A stretch of 64,000 nt of DNA from Diplocloster modestus. Its GTDB lineage: Bacteria; Bacillota; Clostridia; Lachnospirales; Lachnospiraceae. Position 1 is the first letter of the stretch, and every line of letters begins with the position of its first letter. The DNA lies in contig NZ_JAHQCX010000001.1 in NCBI RefSeq assembly GCF_019042245.1, positions 62,001 to 126,000 on the forward strand, read 5' to 3'. The translations under genes and the position numbers were made by a program. Below, in pieces: positions 42,497-51,310 of this stretch. The notes under the pieces were generated by a model that saw only the letters and a program-made list of their open reading frames with translations, did not search any database and was not told the origin of the DNA.

Positions 42497-42634
42497 ATGA
42501 CGGAGGCTATGACAAGACTGGAACTGCTTACATTGCTCTACTCTATACAAGCTCTGATGGAGACCGGGAACACAGATAAGGCGAAAGAGATCATCGAAAA
42601 GGTGATCAAAGAGGCGGAAAGCAACGAAAAATAA
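42497..42634 (+). CDS. 45-residue small protein
   Basis: AAAGGAGG precedes ATG 42497 of an ORF reading MTEAMTRLELLTLLYSIQAL and ending in a charged helix. It has its own operator-controlled promoter and a terminator downstream. Family not recognised; likely a small prophage regulator. Confidence 0.6.
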   Translation: MTEAMTRLELLTLLYSIQALMETGNTDKAKEIIEKVIKEAESNEK

Positions 42635-42665
42635 AAGAGCCAAAGGCTCTAAAGGGGTAAACAAG

Positions 42666-42699
42666 GGAGGGCGGGCTTGCCACCGCTCCCCCGTTTTTT
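42666..42699 (+). terminator. Terminator
   Basis: GGGAGGGCGG pairs with CCGCTCCC around GCTTGCCA, followed by CCG and T6. It separates the small ORF from the convergent XRE gene. Confidence 0.75.
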
Positions 42700-42716
42700 A
42701 TATGATAGCATATTTT

Positions 42717-42935
42717 TTAGGACCGGGAAAGGTCCTTTTTTAATTCCGCCGCCATCTGATCCAGGGTAATCCCATACAGCCGGCAGAGCTGCACGATATC
42801 ATCGATCCGCGGCTCCCGGTGTCCGGTCTCCCAGTTCCCCAGGCATTGCCGGGATACATGGATCTGATCGGCGGCTTCCCGCTGCGTTAGGCCGGCAGCA
42901 CGCCGGTACTCGGCCAGTTTTTTCCCGATTTCCAT
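42717..42935 (-). CDS. XRE-family transcriptional regulator
   Basis: A 72-residue helix-turn-helix protein (LAEYRRAAGLTQREAADQIH, VSRQCLGNWETGHREP), essentially the bare DNA-binding domain. It is a typical phage or ICE repressor. It ends next to the terminator at 42666-42699. Relation to the CATGA operators is unknown. Confidence 0.85.
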   Translation of the reverse strand: MEIGKKLAEYRRAAGLTQREAADQIHVSRQCLGNWETGHREPRIDDIVQLCRLYGITLDQMAAELKKDLSRS

Positions 42936-42961
42936 ATGATCGCCCCCCTAATTGCTACATT

Positions 42962-43324
42962 ATGAAGCTTTTTCGGTGCGATTGCAAGCTAAATAATAAT
43001 TTATCATGGAAAAAGCTCTCGGAATCTGCTGTCGTTGGTAGTAGCAACCCTGTTAATAGGGACTACACCCAGTACAGAGAAATATTGATCGTGGTGGGTG
43101 AAAATACAACAGGTAGCAATACCCGGTTTATTTTCAACATCCCTACGGATTGTCTAACTGAAACTATGCAGAAGTTCCGGAGCGGCTATTATCGTGACAG
43201 CAGTGTAAATGCATTTTGCTCTGTCGGTGTTACGACTAGCACACTGTATGTTACCGATTTTAACATCGGGGGCACGTCATACATGAGTAATACCGACAAT
43301 CTTAGGATTGTGTATGCTCGGTGA
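42962..43324 (+). pseudogene. Silent tail-fibre C-terminal cassette C
   Basis: From the shared site at 42991 this reads [20 protein letters not shown] through SYMSNTDNLRIVYAR, very similar to cassette A of the expressed fibre. The few codons before the site are unrelated, and there is no ribosome site. It forms an inverted pair with cassette D, bounded by sites exactly 611 bp apart, the same as pair A/B. Confidence 0.8.
42991..43005 (+). repeat. Cassette recombination site C
   Basis: AAATAATAATTTATC, direct orientation to site A. The identity with site A extends to AGCT on the left and, with one mismatch, TGG on the right. Confidence 0.75.
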
Positions 43325-43327
43325 TGA

Positions 43328-43645
43328 TTACTTATATAAGTAGCCTACAACGGCATAGCACCATTGATTAACGGCCCCAGAGGACGCATTAGCAAGGTTT
43401 AAACTGGTAGGTTTTGCAGATGTGCCACCGAGTAAGTGCCCCGAAACTGCCGCAGCATTGGAGGCCCCGTGCACGCTGATCAGGAATGCACATACGTCGC
43501 CGGTATTGTACTCGAGCGATAGTGTTGTCTGACTCCCGGTGTTGATATTTGCCTGGTATAATTTCGAGCGAAACTTAATAACAGATGATAAATTATTATT
43601 TGGAGAACAAATGTTCTTGAACTCGCGCCGAAAAAAGGTAGGCAA
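43328..43645 (-). pseudogene. Silent tail-fibre C-terminal cassette D (inverted)
   Basis: From the shared site (43601-43587) this reads NNNLSSVIKFRSKLYQANIN through AVNQWCYAVVGYLYK, homologous to cassette B. Stop codons of C and D face each other three bases apart. No promoter or ribosome site is seen. The codons before the site (MPTFFRREFKNICSP) are not fibre-like. Confidence 0.8.
43587..43601 (-). repeat. Cassette recombination site D
   Basis: AAATAATAATTTATC on the minus strand, inverted relative to site C. Confidence 0.75.
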
Positions 43646-43808
43646 TGTCTACAATTTGTCTACCTTGTGCAAGTGTTGGTAAGTTATGAAAAATTATGAT
43701 AAGATATAAAAAGTGATGAGGTTTCACATATAGCATAGGTTTAAGGACTTAAAAAATGTCAATAAGTTATGAAAAACGATAATAAATTATTGAGTGCTTA
43801 CATACGGT

Positions 43809-43999
43809 GCATGTGGAGACCGTCACGCTTCTCGTGAGGAAACCTTAATTCAATGCGGGTTTGCGGGATTATTTGAAGAAAATGGAGTTGTGTTTTTACG
43901 GAAGGTAAGATGGATAAGTTTCCCTGGAGTTGGAGATGGGGATAACGTTGGAGAATTTGAAAATGAGTGCATTGTTGGATGAAAGATATAAACCGGCAA
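43809..43999 (+). repeat. Island repeat R1 (methyltransferase-like 3' end plus flank)
   Basis: About 190 bp homologous to 46431-46621. In frame from GTG 43807 the first bases read VHVETVTLLVRKP then TAA. In the second copy they read MHVETVVLLVRKP then TGA. HVETV is typical of the C-terminus of RlmD/RumA-type 23S rRNA methyltransferases, a known integration locus, so this may be an attachment-site scar. The rest of the unit (GCGGGTTTGCGGGAT, AAATGGAGTTGTG, GGATAACG) is non-coding. It fills most of the gap between the prophage and the next gene. Confidence 0.6.
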
Positions 44000-44049
44000 A
44001 ACCTCTACTATCTGGCGAAACATATATTTGAAAAAGAAAGGATTATATT

Positions 44050-45066
44050 GTGGAACGAAAATATATATTTGAAGCTGGTCTTGATGTTTTTACATCATTT
44101 AAGACTATTGTTCCAGTAGAGAACCTAATGGAATTAAGTAAATTTGATGAGCATTTATATCATATTTATGGGATATTGTCTTATAATAGGATTTACTTTA
44201 GAAAAGAAAAGACAAAAGTAATTTCAAATGGTATTCAAGTTACTCTTTTCACTGTAGAAGATGGTAATGAGGTGAATTATGACTTACCTTTGTGGGAGAT
44301 TTTTCCAGGAGTGGATTATCGTAAGGTAAAACTTACACTTACCTTCCCCTACACATTTATTGCGGTAAAAATAGAGGATGAGGATTTTTTGAGTTCGCAT
44401 CCCGAAATTGTGAATCCGGAAATAGAAGTCCATGCACAACATTTATTTAGTCTATTTGCAGAGACCTTGGTGCATAAGCAGGAATTTAAGGTGCTTTATA
44501 TTGGACAGGCATATGGAAAGAACGGTAGTAGAACCGCATTTGATCGACTAGCATCTCATTCTACATTACAAAGTATTTTGACAGATTACCAAACTAAAAA
44601 TCCTAATAAATATATATATATTTTGCTCCTAGAATTTACGCCTAACTTGTCCATGTCATTTGACGGATTAACAAAAAGGTATACCAAGAGTGAGGAAGAA
44701 AGTGACCAGCATATGGAAGAAGTTTTATGCGATTTACCCAGAGGAGAGCAGATTATTAATATAACAGAAGCAGCACTTATTCATTATTTTAAACCGGAAT
44801 ATAATGTCACTTTTATAGAAAATTTTCCTAATGTGTATCATAAAGGATACAAACAGTATTTTGATTTGGATTATAATTCGTTGACAGTTGAATTAGACAT
44901 GGAATTTGACCATGCGCCAACAATCCAACTATATAGTAAAACTAATCGTATTAATTCGTCCTTTGATTTTATAAGGTATAAATTATATAATGATATTGAA
45001 CGTTTGAGCATGTATGAAATTTTTGAAAAGAAGGATAGAGGGCTGGCTATTAAAGGGTCAATCTAG
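44050..45066 (+). CDS. GIY-YIG-like hypothetical protein
   Basis: A 338-residue AT-rich protein. The centre has KVLYIGQAYGKNGSRTAFDRL (about residues 157-177), a GIY-YIG-like opening with the following Arg, and EAALIHYFKPEYN (about 240-252) resembling the later catalytic Glu and Asn. This suggests a GIY-YIG nuclease fold inserted in a larger protein. It starts at GTG after AAAGGAT. It lies between repeat R1 and the DUF1016 gene, so it is probably an accessory defence or island gene. Moderate certainty on fold, low on role. Confidence 0.6.
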   Translation: MERKYIFEAGLDVFTSFKTIVPVENLMELSKFDEHLYHIYGILSYNRIYFRKEKTKVISNGIQVTLFTVEDGNEVNYDLPLWEIFPGVDYRKVKLTLTFPYTFIAVKIEDEDFLSSHPEIVNPEIEVHAQHLFSLFAETLVHKQEFKVLYIGQAYGKNGSRTAFDRLASHSTLQSILTDYQTKNPNKYIYILLLEFTPNLSMSFDGLTKRYTKSEEESDQHMEEVLCDLPRGEQIINITEAALIHYFKPEYNVTFIENFPNVYHKGYKQYFDLDYNSLTVELDMEFDHAPTIQLYSKTNRINSSFDFIRYKLYNDIERLSMYEIFEKKDRGLAIKGSI

Positions 45067-45102
45067 TTTGAGAGATTGGTAGAGAGATGTACAGAAGTAT
45101 GT

Positions 45103-45228
45103 ATGATAGGTAATAATGACGGAAATAAAGTATGTCGATTGAATATTAAAGGTGGTGTCTGCGAAGCATACTTTAAAGGTGAAAAAGACATATCATATCT
45201 GGCTGAACAATTCGAAATAAGCAATTGA
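45103..45228 (+). other. Short ORF remnant
   Basis: A frame open from 45067 reads RLVERCTEVCMIGNNDGNKV and ends GEKDISYLAEQFEISN. It looks like the C-terminal end of a lost gene rather than a complete one: there is no ribosome site at ATG 45103. It fills the space between the GIY-YIG-like gene and DUF1016. Confidence 0.35.
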
Positions 45229-45257
45229 ATAAAAGTTATTTAACGAAAGGGGAGGCT

Positions 45258-46265
45258 ATGGAACAACAATTCTATGAACAAATTAAAAGAATTCTTTCTG
45301 AAGCCAGAAACAAAGTGTATAAAACTGCAAACTTTGCAATGGTGGAAGCATACTGGAATATAGGGAAAAGTATCGTGGTACAGCAAGGCGGTGAGGGAAA
45401 GGCTGAGTATGGAGCCAGACTAATGACAGAACTATCCAAACAGATGACCATGGATTTTGGAAAGGGATTTACTGTTGCGAATCTTAAAAACATGCGCCAG
45501 TTTTATCTTACTTTTCCAAAAAGCTACGCACTGCGTAGCGAATTGAGCTGGACACATTATCGTCTGCTTATGCGTGTGGAAAATAAAAATGCCCGTGAAT
45601 TCTATACAGAAGAAGCAATAAAATCAAGTTGGAGCACACGGCAGTTAGAAAGACAGATTAATTCGTTTTTTTATGAAAGGTTGTTGTCCAGCCAAAATAA
45701 AGAAAAAGTTTCGGAAGAAATTCAGAAATTGGAACCCACAAAAGTTCCAGAGGATATTATACGCGATCCATATGTATTAGAGTTTCTGGGCCTAAGTCCA
45801 AATGATGATTTTTACGAGAGTGACCTTGAAGAAGCGTTAATAACACATTTGCAGAAATTCCTCTTAGAATTGGGAAGAGGTTTTTCTTTTGTTGCCAGAC
45901 AAAAGAGGATTACGTTTGATGGGCGGCATTTCCGAATAGATCTTGTCTTTTATAATTACGTTTTAAAATGCTTTGTATTAATTGATTTAAAAATTGGAGA
46001 TTTGACACATCAGGATCTAGGACAGATGCAGATGTATGTGCATTATTACGAACGTGAATTGATGAATGAGGGAGATAATCCTCCGATAGGAATTGTTCTT
46101 TGTGCGGATAAAAGTGAATCTGTAGTAAAGTATACATTGCCAGAAAATGAAACACAGATTTTTGCATCAAAGTATAAGCTATATCTTCCAAGCGAAGAAG
46201 AGCTGTTACAGGAATTGCAAAGAGAGTATAGAGCATTGGAATATGATAAAGAAAAATCAAATTAA
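45258..46265 (+). CDS. DUF1016 (YhcG) family PDDEXK nuclease
   Basis: A 335-residue protein. It has an N-terminal DUF1016 helical domain (VEAYWNIGKSIVVQQGGEGK, LSWTHYRLLMRVEN) and a C-terminal PDDEXK nuclease domain with RIDLVFYNYVLKCFVLIDLK containing the D...(I)DLK core. Start at 45258 after AGGGGAGG. YhcG-type proteins associate with restriction and mobile islands and are predicted DNA nucleases. A decayed copy lies at 46935-47275. Confidence 0.9.
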   Translation: MEQQFYEQIKRILSEARNKVYKTANFAMVEAYWNIGKSIVVQQGGEGKAEYGARLMTELSKQMTMDFGKGFTVANLKNMRQFYLTFPKSYALRSELSWTHYRLLMRVENKNAREFYTEEAIKSSWSTRQLERQINSFFYERLLSSQNKEKVSEEIQKLEPTKVPEDIIRDPYVLEFLGLSPNDDFYESDLEEALITHLQKFLLELGRGFSFVARQKRITFDGRHFRIDLVFYNYVLKCFVLIDLKIGDLTHQDLGQMQMYVHYYERELMNEGDNPPIGIVLCADKSESVVKYTLPENETQIFASKYKLYLPSEEELLQELQREYRALEYDKEKSN

Positions 46266-46430
46266 TTTTACTTAAAGATAGTGTAATTTTGGTGGGAGGG
46301 GGTAAATTTATTCATAAAGGGGTAATTTTCCTTCAAAAGGGGTAAGAGAGGTAGAATCATTGAAAAAATTTACTCCACCATTATGTAATGAAAATACTTT
46401 TGCCATGTAGTATAAAACCTATGTTCCAAT

Positions 46431-46621
46431 GCATGTTGAAACCGTCGTGCTTCTCGTGCGGAAACCTTGATTTTAGGCGGGCTTGCGGATTTTTAGCAGG
46501 AAATGGAGTTGTATTTTAAAGGAGTAGAGATGGGTAAGTTTCCGCAGATAGGGGGACGGGGATAACGCCGGATAGTTCGAAGATGAAGATTTTGTTATGT
46601 AAATTAAACTATGTAGCAAAA
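46431..46621 (+). repeat. Island repeat R2
   Basis: Second copy of the roughly 190-bp unit at 43809. The coding part reads TYVPMHVETVVLLVRKP then TGA. Downstream shared blocks include GGCGGGCTTGCGGAT, AAATGGAGTTGTATTTT and GGGGATAACG. Like R1 it is followed by an accessory ORF and a DUF1016 gene (here decayed). It occupies the 420-base gap after the intact DUF1016 gene. Confidence 0.6.
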
Positions 46622-46685
46622 CCATACTACTGTAAAATAGTTAAATGATTTGATAAATTTATAAATTGGAATTTGGGGTGATAGA

Positions 46686-46907
46686 ATGTTGGAGGCAATT
46701 ACCTATCAGAATATGTTAAAAGATATTAACAGCAATGAAATTAAGGAAGATAAATCATTAAAAGACATTAGTAACGCATTTGGAAAGGATAAATTAATCC
46801 AAGTAACTAAAGAAAATATTTTAAAAAACATTCCATCAAGTCTGGCAAATGTATTTTATACAGGAAAAATATTTCAATATTTCTGTATTCGAAACTGTGG
46901 TAAATGA
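46686..46907 (+). CDS. Hypothetical protein, possibly a remnant
   Basis: A 73-residue AT-rich ORF (MLEAITYQNMLKDINSNEIK...) preceded by GGGGTGAT. No family is recognised. Given the broken neighbour it may be the start of a truncated accessory gene. Confidence 0.4.
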   Translation: MLEAITYQNMLKDINSNEIKEDKSLKDISNAFGKDKLIQVTKENILKNIPSSLANVFYTGKIFQYFCIRNCGK

Positions 46908-46934
46908 GTTGTATACAATTTTCGGAGGAATCAA

Positions 46935-47275
46935 ATGGAACAACAATTTTATGAACAAATTAAAAGAATTCTTTTTGAAGCCAGAAACAAAGTATATCAA
47001 ACTGAGAATTGAGTTGGACACATTATCGCTTGCTTATGCGTGTGGAAAATAAGAATGCCCGTCAGTTCTTCACAGAAGAGGCAATAAAATCGAATTGGAG
47101 CACACGGCAGCTGGAAAGGCAAATTAATTCGTTTTTTTATGAAAGGTTACTGTCCAGCCAGAATAAAGAAAAAGTTTCGGTAGAAATCCAGAAATTGGAA
47201 CCCGCAAAGGTGCCAGAGGATATTATCCGCGATCCATATGTATTAGAGTTTCTGGGATTGAAACCGGTTGGATAG
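46935..47275 (+). pseudogene. Decayed DUF1016 (YhcG) copy
   Basis: The start (MEQQFYEQIKRILFEARNKV) and a later block (SWTHYRLLMRVENKNARQFF to PYVLEFLGL) match the intact gene at 45258. About 210 bp between them are deleted with a frameshift and a stop at 47010-47012, and the whole PDDEXK domain is missing after residue PVG. The 5' leader (GGAGGAATCAA) is retained. A relic of a duplicated module. Confidence 0.88.
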
Positions 47276-47462
47276 ACAAATTTTCCGCTATCAAAAATGG
47301 AACTTTGGTTTATGGGCAGTCATCCTTATAGAAACGGTATGATAATGATGGACACATGGACAAAATATTATAAGGTGTCGATATGCCTCATTACCGCTAT
47401 ATCGTATATCGCTGACGAGTCCAGTTGCTGAACTGTTAAAACAAACTTATGCGGAGATATCT

Positions 47463-47936
47463 ATGAACTACATTATCAGAGAAATATTAGAAAAAGAATA
47501 CAGTCTGCTTGAAAATTTTTTATATGAAGCTATTTTTGTGCCGAAGGGTGTACCCGCTCCGCCGAGAACAATCATCGAACAGCCTGAGCTACAGATATAT
47601 GTAACGGATTTTGGAAAGAAAAAAGATGACATTGGCTTGGTGGCAGAAGTTGGCACAAAAGTAGTCGGCGCTGTCTGGGTCCGTATTATGAACGATTACG
47701 GACATATAGATGATGCGACACCTTCCTTTGCCATTTCCCTGTATAAAGAGTATAGGGGATGGGGAATCGGTACTGCTTTAATGCAGGAAATGCTTTGTAT
47801 ATTAAAACGAAGAGGATATCAACAGGTATCACTTGCTGTACAAAAGGAAAACTATGCCGTGAAATTATACAAAAAAGTGGGATTTGAAATTGTCGATGAG
47901 AATGAGGAAGAATATATCATGGTCTGCTATTTATAG
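47463..47936 (+). CDS. GNAT family N-acetyltransferase
   Basis: A 157-residue acetyltransferase with the acetyl-CoA motif EYRGWGIGTALMQEML (about residues 97-112) and the C-terminal YKKVGFEIV. The N-terminal half contains a substrate loop (PKGVPAPPRTIIEQPELQIY). Substrate unknown. First gene of the chromosomal part after the mobile islands. Confidence 0.88.
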   Translation: MNYIIREILEKEYSLLENFLYEAIFVPKGVPAPPRTIIEQPELQIYVTDFGKKKDDIGLVAEVGTKVVGAVWVRIMNDYGHIDDATPSFAISLYKEYRGWGIGTALMQEMLCILKRRGYQQVSLAVQKENYAVKLYKKVGFEIVDENEEEYIMVCYL

Positions 47937-48188
47937 AAAAGCAGTTGACTATGCCTTTTTCCAATAGTAAAGGAATATGAGAATGCCGGAAAAAATAAGG
48001 CCTGCCATGTTTGCACCATGTGCATTGCTTACCAGGAGGTAATGGTGGTTGGTTTGCTGGCCATTTTATAGGGAAAAGGAGATCATCATCAGCAATCGAA
48101 AGAAAAAATGAGTTATATTAACCATTACTTGAATACAAGTCAATGTGCTGTTGAAACATTTAATTTGAAGATGATTGGAGCATGAGAT

Positions 48189-48701
48189 ATGAGCATATAT
48201 TTTTATGGCTGTATTACTATGGATGGATATCTTGCTGACAAAGCCCATAATTTAGATTGGCTTTATCAAACTGGCACTACAACGGAAACAGGTTATGAAG
48301 AGTTTTATAAAAAAATGGATATTACGATTATGGGTAAAAGAACATTTAATGAAATAGAAAAAGCAGAAAATATTTGGGATTTCTATCCGACTACCCAAAA
48401 TTATGTTTTTACCCATGCCAGTGATTTATCTCAAAATGGATTCATATCCATAAATGCTGATGTTGTGGAATTTGTAAAACAGATGGACAAAGACAAGAAT
48501 ATCTGGATTATCGGCGGCAACACGATATTGAGACCTCTGTTGAATAATAACATGGTTGACCATATTATAATGCAGGTTGCACCCGTATTATTGGGGACAG
48601 GAATTCCTTTGTTTACGCAAAAAGAGGAATTAAAGCGCTTTCGGCTGAAATCCGTAAAAAAATATGGACAGTTTGCAGAATTAGTTTACGAAAAGGTATA
48701 A
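48189..48701 (+). CDS. Dihydrofolate-reductase-like protein (RibD C-terminal family)
   Basis: A 170-residue reductase-fold protein: MSIYFYGCITMDGYLA, IMGKRTFNEIE and the nucleotide-binding IWIIGGNTILRPLL. It matches the stand-alone RibD C-terminal/DHFR-like family (YyaP/YwjB type). Substrate unknown. A weak ribosome site (TTGGAGCATGAG) precedes the ATG. Confidence 0.87.
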   Translation: MSIYFYGCITMDGYLADKAHNLDWLYQTGTTTETGYEEFYKKMDITIMGKRTFNEIEKAENIWDFYPTTQNYVFTHASDLSQNGFISINADVVEFVKQMDKDKNIWIIGGNTILRPLLNNNMVDHIIMQVAPVLLGTGIPLFTQKEELKRFRLKSVKKYGQFAELVYEKV

Positions 48702-48849
48702 GATAGCTTTATAAAGAAATTCCAATCTGCCGAGTTGAAAAAATTAGTATGTGTAGCACAAAAAAGGTGAATTGCTTGTAAAGTATAATTTATTTTCCAA
48801 TACATGAAAGTGGAAGGTATGAAACACAATCTTGATAAGGAGAGAGAAA

Positions 48850-49470
48850 ATGAAGAAAAAACTTGAATTTGACGCAGTTCTAATAAAAAATCCGGATATG
48901 GATGCTGCATATGTAGAGGTGCCTTTCGATGTAAAAGCGATTTTCGGAAAATCACGGCTGCCGGTACACGCAACTTTTGACGGCGAGCCTTATGACGGAC
49001 AGGTGGTGAAGATGGGTACGCCATGGCATATCATTGGTGTCCGAAAGGATATTCGCACAAAGATTGGCAAACAGCCGGGAGATATGGTGCATGTGACCCT
49101 GGAAGAACGGGAAACGCCAAAGCCGGCGTTTTCTACTGTAGATGAATATATTGCAAGCTACAGCGGTGATGTGCGGCAGCGTATGGAAACGTTACGGCAG
49201 ATTATTTTAGAGTGTTCACCGGATATCACCGAGAAGATTTCCTGGGGTATGGCTACTTTTGTGCTTAACGGTAATCTTGTTCATTTTTCAGGGGAAAAGA
49301 AACATCTGGGTTTTCATCCGTCCCCAAGCGCTATTGAAGCTTTTAAGGACGGTTTTGCGGATTACAAATATTCAAAAGGCACATTACAGTTGCCATATGA
49401 TAAACCGATGCCATATGAATTGCTTCGTCAGATGATAATGTTCAGGGTTCAGGAACAAACGAAGAAATAA
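48850..49470 (+). CDS. DUF1905/DUF1801 domain protein
   Basis: A 206-residue protein. The N-terminal DUF1905 part has [20 protein letters not shown] and [20 protein letters not shown]. The C-terminal DUF1801 (YdhG-like) part has [19 protein letters not shown] and [15 protein letters not shown]. Start 48850 follows AAGGAGAG. YdhG-type proteins are iron-binding or chaperone-like in structure; the cellular role is unclear. Confidence 0.85.
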   Translation: MKKKLEFDAVLIKNPDMDAAYVEVPFDVKAIFGKSRLPVHATFDGEPYDGQVVKMGTPWHIIGVRKDIRTKIGKQPGDMVHVTLEERETPKPAFSTVDEYIASYSGDVRQRMETLRQIILECSPDITEKISWGMATFVLNGNLVHFSGEKKHLGFHPSPSAIEAFKDGFADYKYSKGTLQLPYDKPMPYELLRQMIMFRVQEQTKK

Positions 49471-49525
49471 AGCAGGGAATGGAAAGGAATTCGTTAGTCA
49501 GGTATATTATTGGAGGGTTGAGGCA

Positions 49526-50017
49526 GTGAAAAGGTTATACATGATTGGTGGAACCATGGGTGTAGGAAAGACAGCTACCTGCCAGATTTTAAAGCAGAAG
49601 TTGGATAACAGCGTCTTTCTGGACGGTGATTGGTGCTGGGACATGCACCCGTTTCAGGTAACACAGGAAACAAAGAAGATGGTACTGGAGAACATAGCTT
49701 TTCTTCTGAATAACTTTATCCATTGCCCTGCCTATGAAAACATCATATTTTGCTGGGTGATGCATGAGCAGGATATCGTAGATGATGTTTTGTCCAGACT
49801 GGATACTTCCGGGTATCAGGTTCATGCGATATCACTTATATGCAGTGAGAAAGCTTTAAGAGAACGCCTGCAGAAGGATGTAGATATGAGATTGCGCACA
49901 GCGGATGTGATTCCACGGAGTTTGGCACGGTTGCCGATGTATGAGAAACTGGATACCGTCAAGATTAATGTATCCAGTCTTTCACCGGAACAGGCAGCAG
50001 ATATAATGCTCATATAA
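49526..50017 (+). CDS. Small P-loop nucleoside/shikimate kinase-like protein
   Basis: A 163-residue kinase-fold protein with Walker A GGTMGVGKTA (residues 8-17), a DGDWCWDMHPF acceptor region and the lid-type LRERLQKD...RSLARL. It is similar to AAA_18/YvkB-like nucleotide kinases of Firmicutes. It starts at GTG with TGGAGGG upstream. Substrate unknown. Confidence 0.82.
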   Translation: MKRLYMIGGTMGVGKTATCQILKQKLDNSVFLDGDWCWDMHPFQVTQETKKMVLENIAFLLNNFIHCPAYENIIFCWVMHEQDIVDDVLSRLDTSGYQVHAISLICSEKALRERLQKDVDMRLRTADVIPRSLARLPMYEKLDTVKINVSSLSPEQAADIMLI

Positions 50018-50144
50018 AATCACTCCCTTCTATTAAAATTGGGCATAAGAAAAGCACCTACCATTTTGATATGCCTCTCGTAATGTTTATTGTTCCTCTT
50101 AAAACCATAGCATTTTTAAGGAAAAGCTGTTTGCATAAGGGCAT

Positions 50145-51191
50145 TTACTTCAACCGAATGTAGCAGGTTGCTTTTCCTGTGCCTTCACGTTTTAATTCAC
50201 CGGACTTTACCAGCTTTCGCAAAGAGCCCTCAATGGAACTGATGCTTAGGGACGGGCACAACTCCCGTATATCCTGCTTATTAAATTTTCCGATTTTGTT
50301 TTGCGTTGCTTTTCTTACCATGTCAATCGCAGGTAATTTGGTCTCAACAATGGAAAATCTATCTTCAAAATCCTTATATGCCGCCAGTATAGTACCAAGC
50401 AAGTATTTAATGAATGGAATGGTATCCTCGCAACCTTCATGCCATCCATCCTGTGACCGGCTAAGGGCGTCATAATAAAGGTCTTTCGCCTGTGCAATTT
50501 TAGACTCCAGTGAGATGTACTTTCCAACATAAAAACCATTTCGGTATAAAAGCAGTGTCGTGAGTAAGCGGCTCATTCGGCCATTTCCATCATTGAAGGG
50601 ATGGATGCATAAAAAGTCATGGATAAATACTGGTATTGCAATCAAGGGCTCAACTTCCATGTTTCCAATGACTCGATTATATTCTTCGCAAATTCTATCA
50701 AGGGCTTCCGGCGTTTCGAATGGAGCAAGTGGAGTAAATAAAATTTCTTTGTGTCCATCCGAGTAGGCAGCACTGATATAGTTCTGAACATTTTTTGTCT
50801 GTCCTGCAATCGGGTTATTCATGTGGCTGTACATGATTTTGTGCAGCTGCAGAATGTAGTTTCTGGAAATCGGAATAGCATCGAAACTCTCATGAATGAC
50901 ATTCAGGACATCACGGTATCCGGCGATTTCCTGCTCATCACGGTTTCTGGGTTTCGTTTTTTCTTCCACCAGCTGTTTGATTCGTGTGTTGGTGGTGACA
51001 ATACCTTCGATTGCATTAGATGCCCCGGTACTCTGCACTTTTGCAATTTGCACGAGCTTTTCCAGTTCCTCAGGACGTTGCTTCAGGTATTGTTCCTGCT
51101 TACCGGCTTCTTTATAGATGGCTGCTATATATCCAAGGATGTCAGAGTCCCATTTTTGTTCTCTGATTTGTGAGTAGTTGAATTCTCTCAT
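50145..51191 (-). CDS. Fic family protein (AMPylator-type)
   Basis: A 348-residue Fic protein. The active-site HPFNDGNGRMSR lies at residues 197-208 with all consensus residues. An N-terminal inhibitory helix SNAIEG at 58-63 matches (S/T)xxxE(G/N), so it is a class II self-inhibited enzyme. A C-terminal winged-helix follows (about 290-345). Such proteins transfer AMP to target hydroxyls. AAGGAGG (read on this strand) precedes the ATG. Target unknown. Confidence 0.92.
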   Translation of the reverse strand: MREFNYSQIREQKWDSDILGYIAAIYKEAGKQEQYLKQRPEELEKLVQIAKVQSTGASNAIEGIVTTNTRIKQLVEEKTKPRNRDEQEIAGYRDVLNVIHESFDAIPISRNYILQLHKIMYSHMNNPIAGQTKNVQNYISAAYSDGHKEILFTPLAPFETPEALDRICEEYNRVIGNMEVEPLIAIPVFIHDFLCIHPFNDGNGRMSRLLTTLLLYRNGFYVGKYISLESKIAQAKDLYYDALSRSQDGWHEGCEDTIPFIKYLLGTILAAYKDFEDRFSIVETKLPAIDMVRKATQNKIGKFNKQDIRELCPSLSISSIEGSLRKLVKSGELKREGTGKATCYIRLK

Positions 51192-51310
51192 TCCCTTAGC
51201 CTCCTTTCGATTCCCTTAAATACTATCATAAAATAAGGGAAAAGTCAATTCGCAGCTGCCTGCAGAAATACGGTGGTAAAGTCACTGCTAAAGAACGAGA
51301 ATAACCTCCG

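Noticed and set aside
35810-43645. Diversity-generating retroelement acting on the tail fibre
   Set aside because: Variable C-terminal copies suggested a DGR, but there is no reverse transcriptase gene, no template/variable repeat pair with adenine-specific changes, and the copies are inverted with a shared short site. DNA inversion explains the pattern better.
43809-46621. Group II intron or CRISPR array for repeats R1/R2
   Set aside because: No GTGYG 5' end, domain V or intron-encoded protein is seen, and there are only two long, diverged copies without spacers.
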